A stretch of DNA of 64,000 nt from Xiphydria camelus (GCA_963678675.1 OY783193.1:10526822-10590821), one strand, 5' to 3'. Positions 36,108 to 47,312 are shown, counted from the first letter of the stretch. Numbers and translations: made by a program. Notes: a model not told the origin generated them from the letters alone.

Positions 36108-37680
36108 CAGATGATACTTCCTCCTGCACATCTTCCGCAATCGAAAAATACCTTCGCTTCTGTGAGAACCGTACCAATATTCCCAGGCGTCAAGCAGCAG
36201 ATTATACTAACTCACGGGCTTCAAGAACCTGAAGTAAACGCGGCCGTGGGCAGTCGGGAAGATCTTGACGAAGCCTCCCAGCTGCGACAACTCGTCTTCA
36301 TACTGTACCAGACGACGCGAGTCATCAGGCATGAGTTCCTTCAAGATTGAGTGCAAGTAGCTTTCGCGATTACGCGTATTCATACCGTATGTCTGACAGC
36401 AAGCGCAACAGGAGCTGTGACCTGAAAATTTGACTTCGGCAGTGTTTGGAGGATGCTCGAGTCACTCATAAACGCTGCTCGCGCAGCGTAAGGGCGAAAA
36501 GTGTCAAAATGTCTGATTTCTCGATAGCTGTCAATTATTTCTTATTTGTGAGTGACTTGAGCACTCTCCAAACACTGCCGAAGTCAAATTTTAGGTTACA
36601 GCTCCTGTTGCGCTTGCTGTCAGACATACGGTATAACGCGCACGCGCTTGGCTTTCTCGCTCTTTGTCAATTCCTTCCGGTACAATCGTCCATCTTAGCA
36701 AACGTCGCACAGATCCCGCAGCGAGGAAGCTTCGAGAGAATCTGATAACCCACCAGGTTCAGGACATCTCGAACCAGCGGTCTCTTGATCGCAGCATCCA
36801 GCGGTGAGGATATCTGAAAACTGGGAGAGTCGTTCACCTCGAGCAGCCACGGCTTCAGGTTCTCATCGAGCAAGACATCGATTCCCAGCAATTCGAAGCA
36901 GGTGTACGAAGAGGACAGGTAGATCCTGGAGAAAGTATTCACAGGAGATTCCTCCGACAGGATCGTCTTCACAATCGCACCGTGAATCCTCTTCAACAGC
37001 TTTGCAACGTCCACCTGCTCCTTCGCCAAGTAGTTCCAGAGGCACTTGAGCGACCACTTGTGACCCTTGCAGGAGTCTACATCGTCGTTGTCAGTGTACC
37101 GCGGACAGAGCTTGTTCACGCTGTAATTCGTCAAGTGCATGTAACGATCGTCGAGGGTCGTTGCGCTGTTCCTGTACTCGAAGCAGGCGAACTTGATGAG
37201 ACCCTCCGAATAGAGAGCCATACATACATCTATAGCGGGTCATACATGCATCTTCAGCGAGTCGAAGTCGGTGACGAGTACGTACACTCGGAGGTCGAAC
37301 TTGAAGCCATTTATCAGCTCGGGCTTCTTGAGGTGTACGACAGTATGACTCTTTTTTATAGGTATCTGCTTCCATTTGCTCACCAGACTTATGCCTCTAC
37401 CGCGGGAAGACGCTGGCGGCTTCAAGATCTACTTGTTCCGCGCGCTCTCCTTCCGGGCGTGGTGAAGGTTTTCGTATTTATCAGGTCAACGGGATGAAAC
37501 CGAATTGCTTTCTCTCGTAAGTGCACGAGAGTTTCTTCATGTCTCTACAGAGGCGATCTTTGTGGCCGCTTTCGCAAACGCTTGGGAAGTGGTTGACCTT
37601 CGGTGAGCGAGTCTTTCATGGTTTTGAAGCTGAAAACGTATAAAGCTTCCGACCAGGAGCCGCACCAGTCTTCCTCCAGC
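36108..37680 (-). pseudogene. Decayed TTLL4-like tubulin glutamylase copy
   Basis: Conceptual translation follows the intact TTLL4-like protein at 40294-42156 from about its residue 175 (W-x-G-x-W) to its C-terminal KYHL. The copy includes HKDRLCR, KPPASSRGRG, KFDLRVYVLVTD, HLTNYSVNK and LLDENLKPWLLEVN. It is broken by a frameshift near 37590 with stops at 37481-37483, a TGG-to-TAG change at 37429-37431, an in-frame TGA at 37240-37242 within a small insertion, a stop at 36667-36669 with a frameshift, and a stop at 36207-36209. A hairpin transposon at 36385-36631 splits the 3' part. Nothing upstream of 37680 matches, so the copy is 5'-truncated. Same strand and 2.6 kb spacing point to a local duplicate of the downstream gene. 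Confidence 0.85.
36385..36631. mobile_element. Hairpin MITE inserted in the TTLL4 pseudogene
   Basis: Inverted arms of about 80-100 bp begin CCGTATGTCTGACAGC and end with the inverse. Both ends are flanked by TA (36383-36384 and 36632-36633). Removing it and one TA restores alignment to the intact TTLL4 paralog, so the insertion boundary is well defined. A TA target suggests mobilisation by a Tc1/mariner-type transposase. Confidence 0.8.
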
Positions 37681-40293
37681 TAGCAAAGTAGTTCTATAAA
37701 TTTAGAGTAATAGAAGTTTTATATTCTGTTAATTTGTTATGGTTGTATCTAGAACACTGAATTATTGTATTAATGTGTGGCACATAAGACTATTTTGCCT
37801 TCGGAAATTGAATTGCTTTTTAAATTTGTTGCAAGAACGTTTTTAGAGCATAATTTATAGAGCATTTATAAGATAACTGCTAATGTAGCCCTATAAGTGT
37901 TGTAAGAAAGTTTTGAAAATGTTCTTAGAACAAACATGCTCTATAAACGTGCCTAAAATGTGCTCTGGAAACGTTCTTACGATTTTTATAGAACATGAAA
38001 TTGTTAGCTGTGGGGCCGTACCTTAGACCAATTGGAAGCCCGTATTTCGCACGATCTTTTTCACTATCAGGGGAATATTGGGAGTGTGGTTCCATTTCAG
38101 GTGCTTCGCTATTTCTCTGGGGAAGCTGAGATGTTGTTATTCTTGTGTAATTGAAAGGCCACGTATGGCGCTACGTAAAGAAAGATACTAGATCGCAATG
38201 GGTAAGATTCTGCCACTTTTCCTTGCTTGTGATTTTTTTAATCTTGCACTTTAATCTTTTCTTCGGGGAGGAATAAAAGGAGGCGCTCTGTCGCCTTTTC
38301 ATTCAGAAAAAAATCGTTATCATTGCCTCTGTCGAAGTTTAAGGTTAATACGTCTCCTTCAATCGCTGTTGAAGTTTATTCATGTCCAAGTGTGACTTTT
38401 GGGAAATTTTGCATGCAGTTCGTGGATAGTTTTCCGGTTGTTACGTCCGTATGACTTTTTTGGGTTTTTATTTTGACTAATATTTCGGCGAATGAACACG
38501 AATTAATGAGCCTCCACGTTCAAATAGGGATCGAAGTGCTTATTACTCGAAATTTGAAAATACATGGTCTGAAGAGTAGCGCTGTGATTGATGAGCTTGA
38601 CTGCAGTTGACAGGTGTCGAGAAGTAAGCGAAGTGTGCTTAACGAGACTGGCTGGCGTCGAGAAAGAAAGATCGATTCGCGTAAACAAATTGGACGACGT
38701 AAATTAGTTCAACAAGATCTGCGAGCACGAGACCAATTTTATTTTATAGGTAGACTGTCGACTCTCCACCAATTAAACCACTCTCCTCGGCTAAACCTGA
38801 TTCTACTAAATCCTCTCCGTTAACTAAGCGAAATAGTCTTCACTAATTTAACCACTTCTCGACTTAATTAATTTTAATGAGCGCAGGGCCAAAAATAATG
38901 GTACGTCGTCAACTACTGATACTTCCGTAATCACGGCTGACCCACGAGACGCACACATATGTACCTACATACCTTCTATGTTAAATAGTAAGAGATCGAG
39001 GAGAAAGTGCATTAGCAGAACAGTATTTTCTCGCGTCATTCAGTTAGCAATAAATCAATCAGCCGAAGACATTCTTTTAATGAGTTTTTCAAAATCCATT
39101 TATCCTACATTAAAGATATTATTATGTATGAAACTATAAGTTCTATAAGGTATTACATTATATAAAGTTCTACGTAACTTTACAGAATGCAGCGTCTTAT
39201 AGAGCTTACAGCTTCATATATTGTAGAATAGTGCCATAAATCAAGTTATAAGAGTGCTTCAGATGAACGATCATAACGAAGAAATATAAATATAATATAA
39301 GCCTGATAAATAATTTGATTAACCGTGGGAGAACTTTCGAAATACGAAATGAAATCGTCAAGTATTGATTAATGATAGTCGTGACATCTCGCAAGATGAC
39401 GTATACGTCAAGTGGAACGTTTGCCCGTAAATTTTGAGTGGTCTAACGCAATCGTTTCCGGGTAATCGTCGAACACGCTGTTACCACTGACTTAATGATC
39501 CGCGTCTAATATGTGATTACGTTATGCTTAATAGGACGAAGCACCTATGACTACGGGTGCCCGCTGCTCTTAATTCGTGCGCAATTATGAGTCGGTACTT
39601 GTTAAACTCATAATTTCGTGAGGTGGTCAGAGGCTATTGTTCCCTAGAGCGATTCACCGCATCAACGGTAGAAATTAAAGCGCCATCCATTAAATATCCC
39701 CGTGCAATTATACGTAGACCGGCGGAGAAACCCATGGAGAGCAGCGCTCTCGAGCGAGTGAGATAAGGACGTTAATAGTTCTATCAAGGTCGGTTATTCC
39801 GTATACAGATAGTCTCAAGATCAGTTGCTGCGGTTTTCACTGGGCACTCGCCTTTTTGAGAATGAGTTATGTTATGGTACACGAATTGCTTACCTACCTT
39901 CTCTTCTTCTTCAGCATTATCCTCAGCTACTCTCTGTCTTTTCAGGAGGTCATCAATTTAGGGGGAAAAATAGTCAGGATTTTTAGGAAAAAGGGTGGCA
40001 CAGGTCTCGATACAAGAAAATGTATTTATTCAACCTCAAAGGCACAACGTTGAAAATGAAGTATATCCGTCCGATCGCATGGTATAACAACGGCTTACGG
40101 AATTCGGACGGAACGCGCGATCAGTGTCGCGATAAGATTAGTATAACCTGTATAAAAAACACGGAGGTTTTAAAAAAATATATACCTGACTCGCGGGATA
40201 TCACACGTAAAATTTGTACACGTTTTATCGTTGGTGTGTATATATACTAATTAATCAACTGGCAGTGAGAGCGTGTTTGGTTCCCCGCCCGCT
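37681..40293. other. Intergenic region between the TTLL4 gene and its pseudogene
   Basis: AT-rich and non-coding. It has repeated motifs such as GCTCTATAAAC / GTTCTTA around 37830-38000, and no gene. It contains the likely 3' UTR of the TTLL4-like gene at its high end. Confidence 0.45.
40025..40030 (-). terminator. Candidate poly(A) signal of the TTLL4-like gene
   Basis: AATAAA on the minus strand, about 265 nt downstream of the TTLL4-like stop codon. This is a plausible 3' UTR length. There is no transcript evidence. Confidence 0.4.
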
Positions 40294-42156
40294 CTAAGAG
40301 GCTACTTGTTGTTCGAGGTGATACTTGGTCTTGCACAGCAATTGTAACCGCGTAATGCCCTTCTCCCGATTATCGCCGTACTTCTCCTCCCAGGCGTCGA
40401 GGAGCATATTGTAGTACCGCGGAACGTCGAAGAACTGAAAGTACTCGTGCGTGTTGCTGGTCGGGAAGATCTTCTCGAACCTGTCGAGCTGAGTGAGCTC
40501 GTCCTCGTAGATGATGAGATTACGAACGTCGTCGGGCGTGAGCTCCTCCAGGATCTCCTCGAGGTAATCGTCGCGATTCTTCAGGCTCAAGTAAAGCGTC
40601 TGCTTGTTCCTCTCCTGTGCCGTCAGGCTGTACTTGTGCAAACGACAATCCTGGCAGACCGCATCGAGATCGTAGCGTTTCGCGAGGCTCTCCGCTTCGG
40701 CGGCCGGTAGTTTTGGCGGCAGCTGATATCCCACGATATTGAAGACGTTCTTGACGAGCGGCGCCTTCACAGCGTTGTCGAGCGGTGATGGAGACTGCAA
40801 GGACGGCGAGATGTTCACCTCGAGGAGCCACGGCTTCAGATTCTCGTCCAGCAGAACATCGATGCCGAAGAGCTCGTAACAGCAGTACCTCGACGAAGTG
40901 TTGGTCCTGGTGAGGCCGTTGATAGAACTCTCGCCGGATATCATCGTCTTCACGACCATATCCTTCATGGCGGCCCACAGCTTCTTCACGTTTACGTGCT
41001 CCTTCTCCAAATACGACCAGAGGCTCTTGATCGTCCACTTGTGACCGCTGCACGAGTCCGCGCAATCGTTGCTCGTGTACGACGCGCTGGACTTATTGAT
41101 ACTGTAATTGGTCAAGTGCATAAATCTGTCGCTGAGGTAGTTGATGTCGTCGACGTACTTAACGGAGGCGAATCGCACCAGTCCATCCGAATAGAGGTAA
41201 ATGCGTAAGGGATTGAAACTGGTGACGAGCACGTAAAGCCTCAGGTCGAATTTGGCGCCGCCGATCAGCCTCGGCTTCGACAGGTACTGCTGAACTATCA
41301 CCGGACGCTTCTTCGGTATCTGCGTCCACCTGTGCACCACGCGTATACCCGTGCCCCTGGCGGAGGCCGGCGGCTTCACGATCCACTTCTCCTTTCCGCC
41401 CGTCTTGTCCCAAACCTGACGGAAGCAGCGCAGGTCCTGCGGCAGCACGTACGTTCTCGGAATAAAGGCGAATTCCTTCTTTCCGTACTTCATTATCATT
41501 CTGCTAAGATTTCGCCAGAGGCGATCCTTGCGGCCAATTTGAAACGTGCCCGGAAAATGATTGATCTTCTGCGACTCTTTCAGTGCCTTGAAGCAGGTCG
41601 ACTTCATGTGCTTCCCCCAGATTCCGTACCATTCCCGGGACTTTCTCACCAGGCGATAACCGGAGCTGGTCAGAGTTCTGCGCACGAGGAACGGTGTGAT
41701 GGTGCTGTGTCGCCACTTGAGGTGCTTGGTGACCTCCGGGGGTAATCTGGGTCCGTCGCAGTCGACGGAGTGAAAGATGATGTAAGGAGGCACGTGAGCG
41801 AAGAGGCTACGCCTCAGTGGAAGTATATTCTTCTTATCACCGCCAGCTCCTACTTCGGTTAAAGTTCGAAGAGTTGTTTCCGCGCATGGCACTATTTCGT
41901 CGTCGCGTTCTTCCTCGTCGTAACGCGAATCTAAGTCGGCACCGTTGATGCCGCTCGTGATGTGCGCGATCTCGTGATGGTTGTACGCGATTACGTCCAT
42001 CTTGGCCTGCCTGCAACATTTTGACACTGTTCGTAGAATGCTTTGACACTGATCGTAGGACGATTTAGGATGCCAATTGCGCTCGTGGATATGTTTGGGG
42101 GGGTTGAAAATCCTTCGTGTGTCAGTGTCAATTTTTTGAGGTTGACTCGGTGACAT
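40294..42156 (-). CDS. TTLL4: TTLL4-like tubulin polyglutamylase
   Basis: Predicted to add glutamate side chains to tubulin C-terminal tails, using an ATP-grasp (TTL) fold, on microtubules in the cytoplasm or axoneme. The 620-residue frame is uninterrupted. An N-terminal leader of about 110 residues precedes a conserved block (about 120-230: WYGIWGKHMKS, NHFPGTFQIGRKDRLWRNLS). The TTL core has KPPASARGTG (261-270), KFDLRLYVLVT (302-312), HLTNYSINK (347-355), and GIDVLLDENLKPWLLEVN (431-448) with the metal-binding E446/N448. The C-terminal LTPDDVR...FPTS...PRYYN region (539-583) is typical of TTLL4. An in-frame TAG 24 nt upstream makes this the first ATG; Met53 is an alternative start. No intron interrupts it, which could mean a retrogene origin. 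A decayed copy lies downstream on the same strand. Confidence 0.88.
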   Translation of the reverse strand: MSPSQPQKIDTDTRRIFNPPKHIHERNWHPKSSYDQCQSILRTVSKCCRQAKMDVIAYNHHEIAHITSGINGADLDSRYDEEERDDEIVPCAETTLRTLTEVGAGGDKKNILPLRRSLFAHVPPYIIFHSVDCDGPRLPPEVTKHLKWRHSTITPFLVRRTLTSSGYRLVRKSREWYGIWGKHMKSTCFKALKESQKINHFPGTFQIGRKDRLWRNLSRMIMKYGKKEFAFIPRTYVLPQDLRCFRQVWDKTGGKEKWIVKPPASARGTGIRVVHRWTQIPKKRPVIVQQYLSKPRLIGGAKFDLRLYVLVTSFNPLRIYLYSDGLVRFASVKYVDDINYLSDRFMHLTNYSINKSSASYTSNDCADSCSGHKWTIKSLWSYLEKEHVNVKKLWAAMKDMVVKTMISGESSINGLTRTNTSSRYCCYELFGIDVLLDENLKPWLLEVNISPSLQSPSPLDNAVKAPLVKNVFNIVGYQLPPKLPAAEAESLAKRYDLDAVCQDCRLHKYSLTAQERNKQTLYLSLKNRDDYLEEILEELTPDDVRNLIIYEDELTQLDRFEKIFPTSNTHEYFQFFDVPRYYNMLLDAWEEKYGDNREKGITRLQLLCKTKYHLEQQVAS

Positions 42157-44682
42157 GTTTTGATTTTCGAACTGATGCTAGCGACGTTGTGGGACTACTA
42201 TAGGGTGATCGGTAACGCCGAATGGAGAAGCTTTTCGGTTTGAATGAAAGAATTCTTTTTCTACTGCACTTTTTAGACCATTAAATGTACACTGACAAAA
42301 GAAATGTAGTTCAATCAATTAAACGTTGTTAGTCGACCCTCCACAATTTTATTTAAATAATATTATCATTGAATTGATGAAGCGACGGTTAATTCATTCG
42401 AATGGTGGAGTTAATAGCTTATATTTCCTTTGAGATATCGAGCTGATAACCGTACTTTTCGTAATCAGCGCGAAAGAATACATAAGAGGGTGGTCGAGCG
42501 ATCGATTTCCAAGATTTCGATTTTTGAGAAAATTTCAAGAGTGTAATCCATATCTTTTAACTACATCAGTTGCTTCACTTTACCGAGCATTTAGTATACA
42601 GCCGATGACCGCAGCATTTTGCCGAGATAAATAATTTTTTTTTATCAACTCATTTTCTTTATATCATTGCATATCGCGCGGATATAATCCGTACAATATG
42701 GATCGCGTGACTTTGATACGGAAATTATGTAACGATATCTACTACGTGCAGAAAGTCTTTCTTTTTAATTCCCGGCAGATCTATCGTAACTGAAGTAGTA
42801 ATAACAATATTATATAAAGAGAAATTTCACCCCGAATTTTGTATACAATTTGGTAAATCGATTATTGTAAACCGAATAAATAGCAAATTGGAATGTCATC
42901 GTTAATTACGCGGATGGAGTAAACTAACGACGCCCCCCGCTACGAATATGATTCCGGTTTTTAATAAAAATGATTATCGCGTATTTCAGAGGCGCTTCGC
43001 GTAGCGTTAACGAGCTGTGCCGAAGATTTAAAGGGGCGACCGCGCGCGATGGAGAGAAAAAAAAACTGTTCGGACTAGTATCACACTGATTATGCAAAAG
43101 TGAATAAAGGCGGAACATATAACGAATCGTATATACACGGAACCCGTTCGAGTTCCCACGCGACGCCGCTCTCACACGTTCTCTCGAAAGCAATCTACAT
43201 TAATTATTATTACTTCATCGAGCCGTTTATCGCGGGTGAAACCCTGTTATATCTTATTCCACGGAATCATCCGGTCAGTGGACTTTAATGTAAACATCGT
43301 GCAAAATATTTTTTTCACCAACCTTCTCGTCTGTCAGTTGGTCCTGTCAAGTATCAGCATCACTGAACATCGGTCGCAGGTGTGTATTTCTGAAACAAAT
43401 AATTTTTTGCCTCGTGTCAAACAACCCGTCAACCATTCATTTTTATAGATTTTTAATACTGCAGTTTCGCTACTTTATCCGATACGAAAAATAATTGCCT
43501 TTCATTGAAAAATAATAAATCTCACTTATTTCCAATTGAGGAAAATTAAAATTGATCGAATTCATCCGTCTCTTCTCTGACCTAACAATAAAAATGGTAT
43601 ATCAATTGGTCGTGTTCGAATTCATGTTAATATAAAAATTGCGGGAATAAAAAAATCAAAATATAATTTGATTTAAAGGATTAATTTTTTAATTTTTTAA
43701 TTTTCTTAAATTATTACATAGAATGGTAAATTTATTAAAATTATAATTGATGTTAATAAAGCAATTACTCCTCCTAATTTTCTAGGAATTGATTAGGTAT
43801 AAAATGGCATATGCAAATAAAAAAATGTCATTCTGGTTGAACATAAATAGGTACGAATAATGAATTTGCGGGAAAAACACTTTCTCGTGCAAGAGAATGC
43901 ATCGATCCCAACGAATTTCATTGGCTGTCGTGCCATTTAATAACTGAATAATCTCCGGAATATATGAACTATAGGCACGTAGGACTGAGAAAGTCGAGTA
44001 AATTAACACCACGTGGGCGTTGGCGGGGTCGTACAGCCGCGGTGTCGATTCGTGTCGTATCAATGACGTTTCTACGTCTCTCGCTGTTTACAATAATAAA
44101 GATCCACCGTGGACCACGTGGGAAGAAGAGGGTCGTGGCATTATGACGTTTATTACATAAACGCGCTTGATATCGAGTGTATATGTAGTAAAAGAGCGCA
44201 GGATTTGAATGAATTCCCGATGATTGAAGATAATTGCCCTCTCGCATTTGAAGCCAGGATCTACAGGTAGGCATTGTATCAAGGCGAGAAATGTCGAAAC
44301 GTCCTCTTCTCTCTTTTCCTCCCTTTCTCCTGCCCAGAGCTTCCATACCTCGAAAATTGATACTCGTGCACCAGTGATCGTCGGACATTTTTTATAAACG
44401 CGCCGCATTGTAAAGTTTCGTACGTTACGAAGGGGTAATCACTGTAATTATTGCGTACGGAGGCAATCTCTCTCGCTCCTCGCGTCACGAGAACAAGCGG
44501 ACGATCTCCCCGTCGTTTTTCCCCGAAATTCTCGTTTGACCGGTCAAAACCTCGGTTCGTATAAATATCAGTTTACGCGCCGTCATTGGAAACCATTTCT
44601 AATTAATTATGCGTGTCTTACTCCAAATTTTTATATCTGACGCGTATGTATCGAATCCGGTCTATCCGATATTTTTTCCTGA

Positions 44683-44748
44683 ACCCCTTTATGCCTGATA
44701 TATCACACTTGTAGTGACGCGAATGAAAATTCAGGCACAAAGGGGTTA
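44683..44748. mobile_element. 66-bp inverted-repeat mini-element
   Basis: AACCCCTTTATGCCTGA faces TCAGGCACAAAGGGGTT around a spacer of about 30 bp. It is too short to classify. Confidence 0.45.
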
Positions 44749-45322
44749 TCATATTTTTTTAAGAATCTGTCACTGCCTTTTCGTCGTTTTTATACCTTCG
44801 ATTCGCCCTCCTTCTCCCCCGCCACCCAACAAAATAAGCATCCGAATGGAACGACTCGACCAAATGATTTCTCTCTCTTTCTCGGTATGCGAGTTCTAAT
44901 GCACCGTGCATATCCTACCGTTCGCAATACAAAAACTAAACAACTCTCGGAATCGAATACCCACTGAGATTCACAGTTCTATACGCACGTTTAGCTTCTT
45001 CCATCGGAACCGGTCAGTCCCCAGAGATTCCGGGACGAGTTATAATCAACTTTCTTTAGCGACAGTGCCTCGAAGACAATAATGAACGGCACCGTTAACG
45101 CGACCAGCGCGATTTAAGCATATCTGAGCCCGTCAAAGTGAATGTTCTCGCTTTGTATTATAATTTCAAAAAACCGCGAAAGCCAGCCTCGTCGACCGCT
45201 CGATAAGACGCGGTTACCGCGAACGCGGCGCCGCGATGCCTCTCCGACAGAGGAGAGTCGGTTGAATAGAACGCCGAGCTCACCGCGCCCTCCTCTCACG
45301 TGTCGAGGAGTCGTTTTTCGTT

Positions 45323-45346
45323 AGAGAGAGAGAGAGAGAGAGAGAG
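45323..45346. repeat. (AG)n microsatellite
   Basis: About eleven uninterrupted AG units in a GC-rich setting. Confidence 0.9.
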
Positions 45347-46234
45347 CGCCCCCTTTTTGCGTCCGCGCGAGTTGCTCGCGCCGTCGAACGAAAAATGACT
45401 GTCGCCCGCGCGTGCAACAATGGCGAAATTAATTAAACGATTTTTTCGAGGGACTGAAACTTGATCACCTTCATTAGCCGCGTCCATTGTCAGCCCCCAG
45501 CCCCGAGAAATTTCGTCAAAGGAGAATTCACGGGAAGCTTCGATCGCTAATATTTTTTACGATTGACGATCACGCGAGGAGAATCGTATATATATCGGCA
45601 CCGCGCGAGGAGGCTGCGGTTCGTTAAACCTTTTTCTTTTTATCGCCGCGCCGAAAACTTTCCCGATGTCGGCGGGGAATCGAAGGGGGTAGGGGCGCGC
45701 AACAGGTGGATTTCTCTGGAAGGAGACTCTCCTCCCCTCGCTCCTCTTTCTGCCTCAGTGGCACGATTAACTTGAAATTATTTCTGTAATAAGCGTTAAG
45801 GGGCCTGCACTGGGTGTAATGACACGTTCGGAACATCGTAAATCTGACGAAATGGTAGAGCAAAGTATCAATCGTTTGTCGTGGAATGATTATTTATAAC
45901 TGGCGGAACGGGTTGCTTCCTGTAATTAGTGCGTGAATTTAATGGGGACGCTTTACATTGTCGTAACGCGAGGGGATGTTGATGTTCGCTCCTTTTCTCC
46001 GTGCATTTGAGTTTCGGGTTGAATTATGCGAAATTGGTTTTCACGATTTGCGCGTCGGAATCGAAATTTTAATTGTTATCTAATGAGGAAATCGCGATCG
46101 TGAAATAATTGCGACGTATTTTCGTGGAAGCAACTCTTCCCTTGTGGTTTCGTAGCCGTTAGGAACCTTAAGGTACAGGATAGGTAAAAATGGTAGAACA
46201 TTCTCGTGTCAATTATATCTCAAACAATCAGGCA

Positions 46235-46240
46235 TTTATT
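46235..46240 (-). terminator. Candidate poly(A) signal of the E(spl)-type gene
   Basis: AATAAA on the minus strand, 470 nt downstream of the stop codon and beyond the GY, Brd and K boxes. This predicts a 3' UTR of about 0.5 kb that includes all three motifs. Confidence 0.55.
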
Positions 46241-46431
46241 CAAATTCGCTCGCAGTAGCGCTAATCAGTTTCTCCTCTTTTCCTGCCATTAACAAAAACG
46301 GTAGACGATATCTTATACGATATACGACTAAAGGATTCTTAAGACAAAACAAACGAACATCTATATTATAGATAATATAATCGATTACTTTACAAGAAAA
46401 TAGTCATCGTCATCTCTCAGGTACAGAACCC

Positions 46432-46439
46432 TATCACAG
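46432..46439 (-). promoter_or_regulatory. K box (miR-2/13/11 family site) in the 3' UTR
   Basis: The minus strand reads CTGTGATA, a full 8-mer complement to the seed of the miR-2/miR-13 family that contains the K-box TGTGAT. K boxes repress E(spl) and Brd family transcripts in flies. Confidence 0.6.
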
Positions 46440-46447
46440 ACATCACT

Positions 46448-46454
46448 TAAAGCT
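46448..46454 (-). promoter_or_regulatory. Brd box (miR-4/79 family site) in the 3' UTR
   Basis: The minus strand reads AGCTTTA, the canonical Bearded box, within the palindrome TAAAGCTTTA. It lies 10 bp from the K box, and such clustering is typical of fly E(spl)-complex 3' UTRs. Confidence 0.6.
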
Positions 46455-46557
46455 TTATCACCTATAAATTATTGTCGATCCGATATACTCTTATATCTTT
46501 CCCTCTTAAACCCTGATAGGGCCAACGAGACAGAAAACGTAACAATTTTGAAGATAT

Positions 46558-46565
46558 TGGAAGAC
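46558..46565 (-). promoter_or_regulatory. GY box (miR-7 site) in the 3' UTR
   Basis: The minus strand reads GTCTTCCA, a full 8-mer complement to the miR-7 seed and the canonical GY box. It lies 145 nt after the stop codon. Confidence 0.6.
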
Positions 46566-46709
46566 GGGGATTCGTCGTTCTTCTTATCTATTATACTCCT
46601 CATCGACTCTCATCACCTCTGTTCCTCGCGAACTCGACTGAGAGGTGCGTATTTGGTACTCATATATAAATTTCTCCCGCGGTCCGCTCATCTCTCCCGG
46701 CAGGTCGAA

Positions 46710-47312
46710 TCACCATGGACGCCAAACGGCCGCCGAGGAGGACTCCGAAGACTCCCCCGATGAACTGGCGACGCTGACAGGACTCTGGGGTGGCGTGTAC
46801 ACGTGTTGCGCCCCGGTGACTTGCGCGCCGGCAGGTGGTACGACGGTAGCGGCGGCGGTGGTGGTCAACGAAGCGGTCGGTCCCTCCAGTCGTCGAAGAC
46901 ACCCCCCGAGGTGACGCATCAGCTGCGCACCGGCGGCGGGATGCACCGACGCGGCGACCGGGGTGGACAGAAACGTCGACACCTCCTGGGCGCACTGTGT
47001 GAAGCCCTCCCTGAAGCGGTCCGCGTAACTGGTCTCCGGCGTGAGCGTCAAGCGACGGGCCGTCCTCAGGTTGTGCAGGTGACGCACGGTCAGCTCCAGG
47101 ATGTCGGCCTTCTCCAGCTTCGCCACGTTCTCACCCTCGGCTTGCATCGCCGTCACCATCAGGTCCTTCAGCTCGTCCAGGCAGCGATTGATGCGCGCTC
47201 GCCTCTTCCTCTCCAGCATGGGCTTCATCACTTTCCTGTACTGGTACGTCCGGGACACGGGCTCTTCGTACTCCATGCCAGCCACTGCGGTGTAGCCGGT
47301 GTGCGGTGCCAT
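46710..47312 (-). CDS. E(spl)-type bHLH-Orange-WRPW repressor, intronless
   Basis: A 200-residue nuclear repressor that should act as a direct Notch target and recruit Groucho. The bHLH is at about 28-84: basic region [13 protein letters not shown] with the diagnostic proline, helix 2 [15 protein letters not shown]. The Orange domain is about 95-142, followed by an Ala/Thr-rich linker. A TPPQSPVSVASSSGES segment (173-188) resembles the phosphoregulated tail of fly E(spl) proteins, and the protein ends in WRPW (197-200). The ATG at 47310-47312 has G at +4. The frame stays open upstream to a TGA but holds no earlier ATG. It lacks introns, like fly E(spl) genes and unlike the related gene at 1883-10057, with which it shares VSRTYQY before the basic region. 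Closest in style to E(spl)m-beta; the exact ortholog is uncertain. Confidence 0.93.
   Translation of the reverse strand: MAPHTGYTAVAGMEYEEPVSRTYQYRKVMKPMLERKRRARINRCLDELKDLMVTAMQAEGENVAKLEKADILELTVRHLHNLRTARRLTLTPETSYADRFREGFTQCAQEVSTFLSTPVAASVHPAAGAQLMRHLGGCLRRLEGPTASLTTTAAATVVPPAGAQVTGAQHVYTPPQSPVSVASSSGESSESSSAAVWRPW

Larger units (their letters stand above)
42157..46234. other. Non-coding stretch between TTLL4 and the E(spl)-type gene
   Basis: Mostly AT-rich. It contains a MITE-like end TACACTGACAAAAGAAATG at about 42288, a half-copy of repeat I (42463-42535), a short inverted-repeat element at 44683-44748, and an (AG)n microsatellite at 45323-45346. No gene was recognised. Confidence 0.45.

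Noticed and set aside
37231..37246. A GT...AG reading that would treat the TGA-containing stretch in the TTLL4 copy as a tiny intron
   Set aside because: At about 16 nt it is far too short to be spliced, and other stops and frameshifts remain.
10058..46700. Search for a Bearded/m-alpha-class gene between the two bHLH genes
   Set aside because: No GTFFWT-like coding motif was found on either strand. The VFWT-like codons near 33133 lack the rest of the motif.
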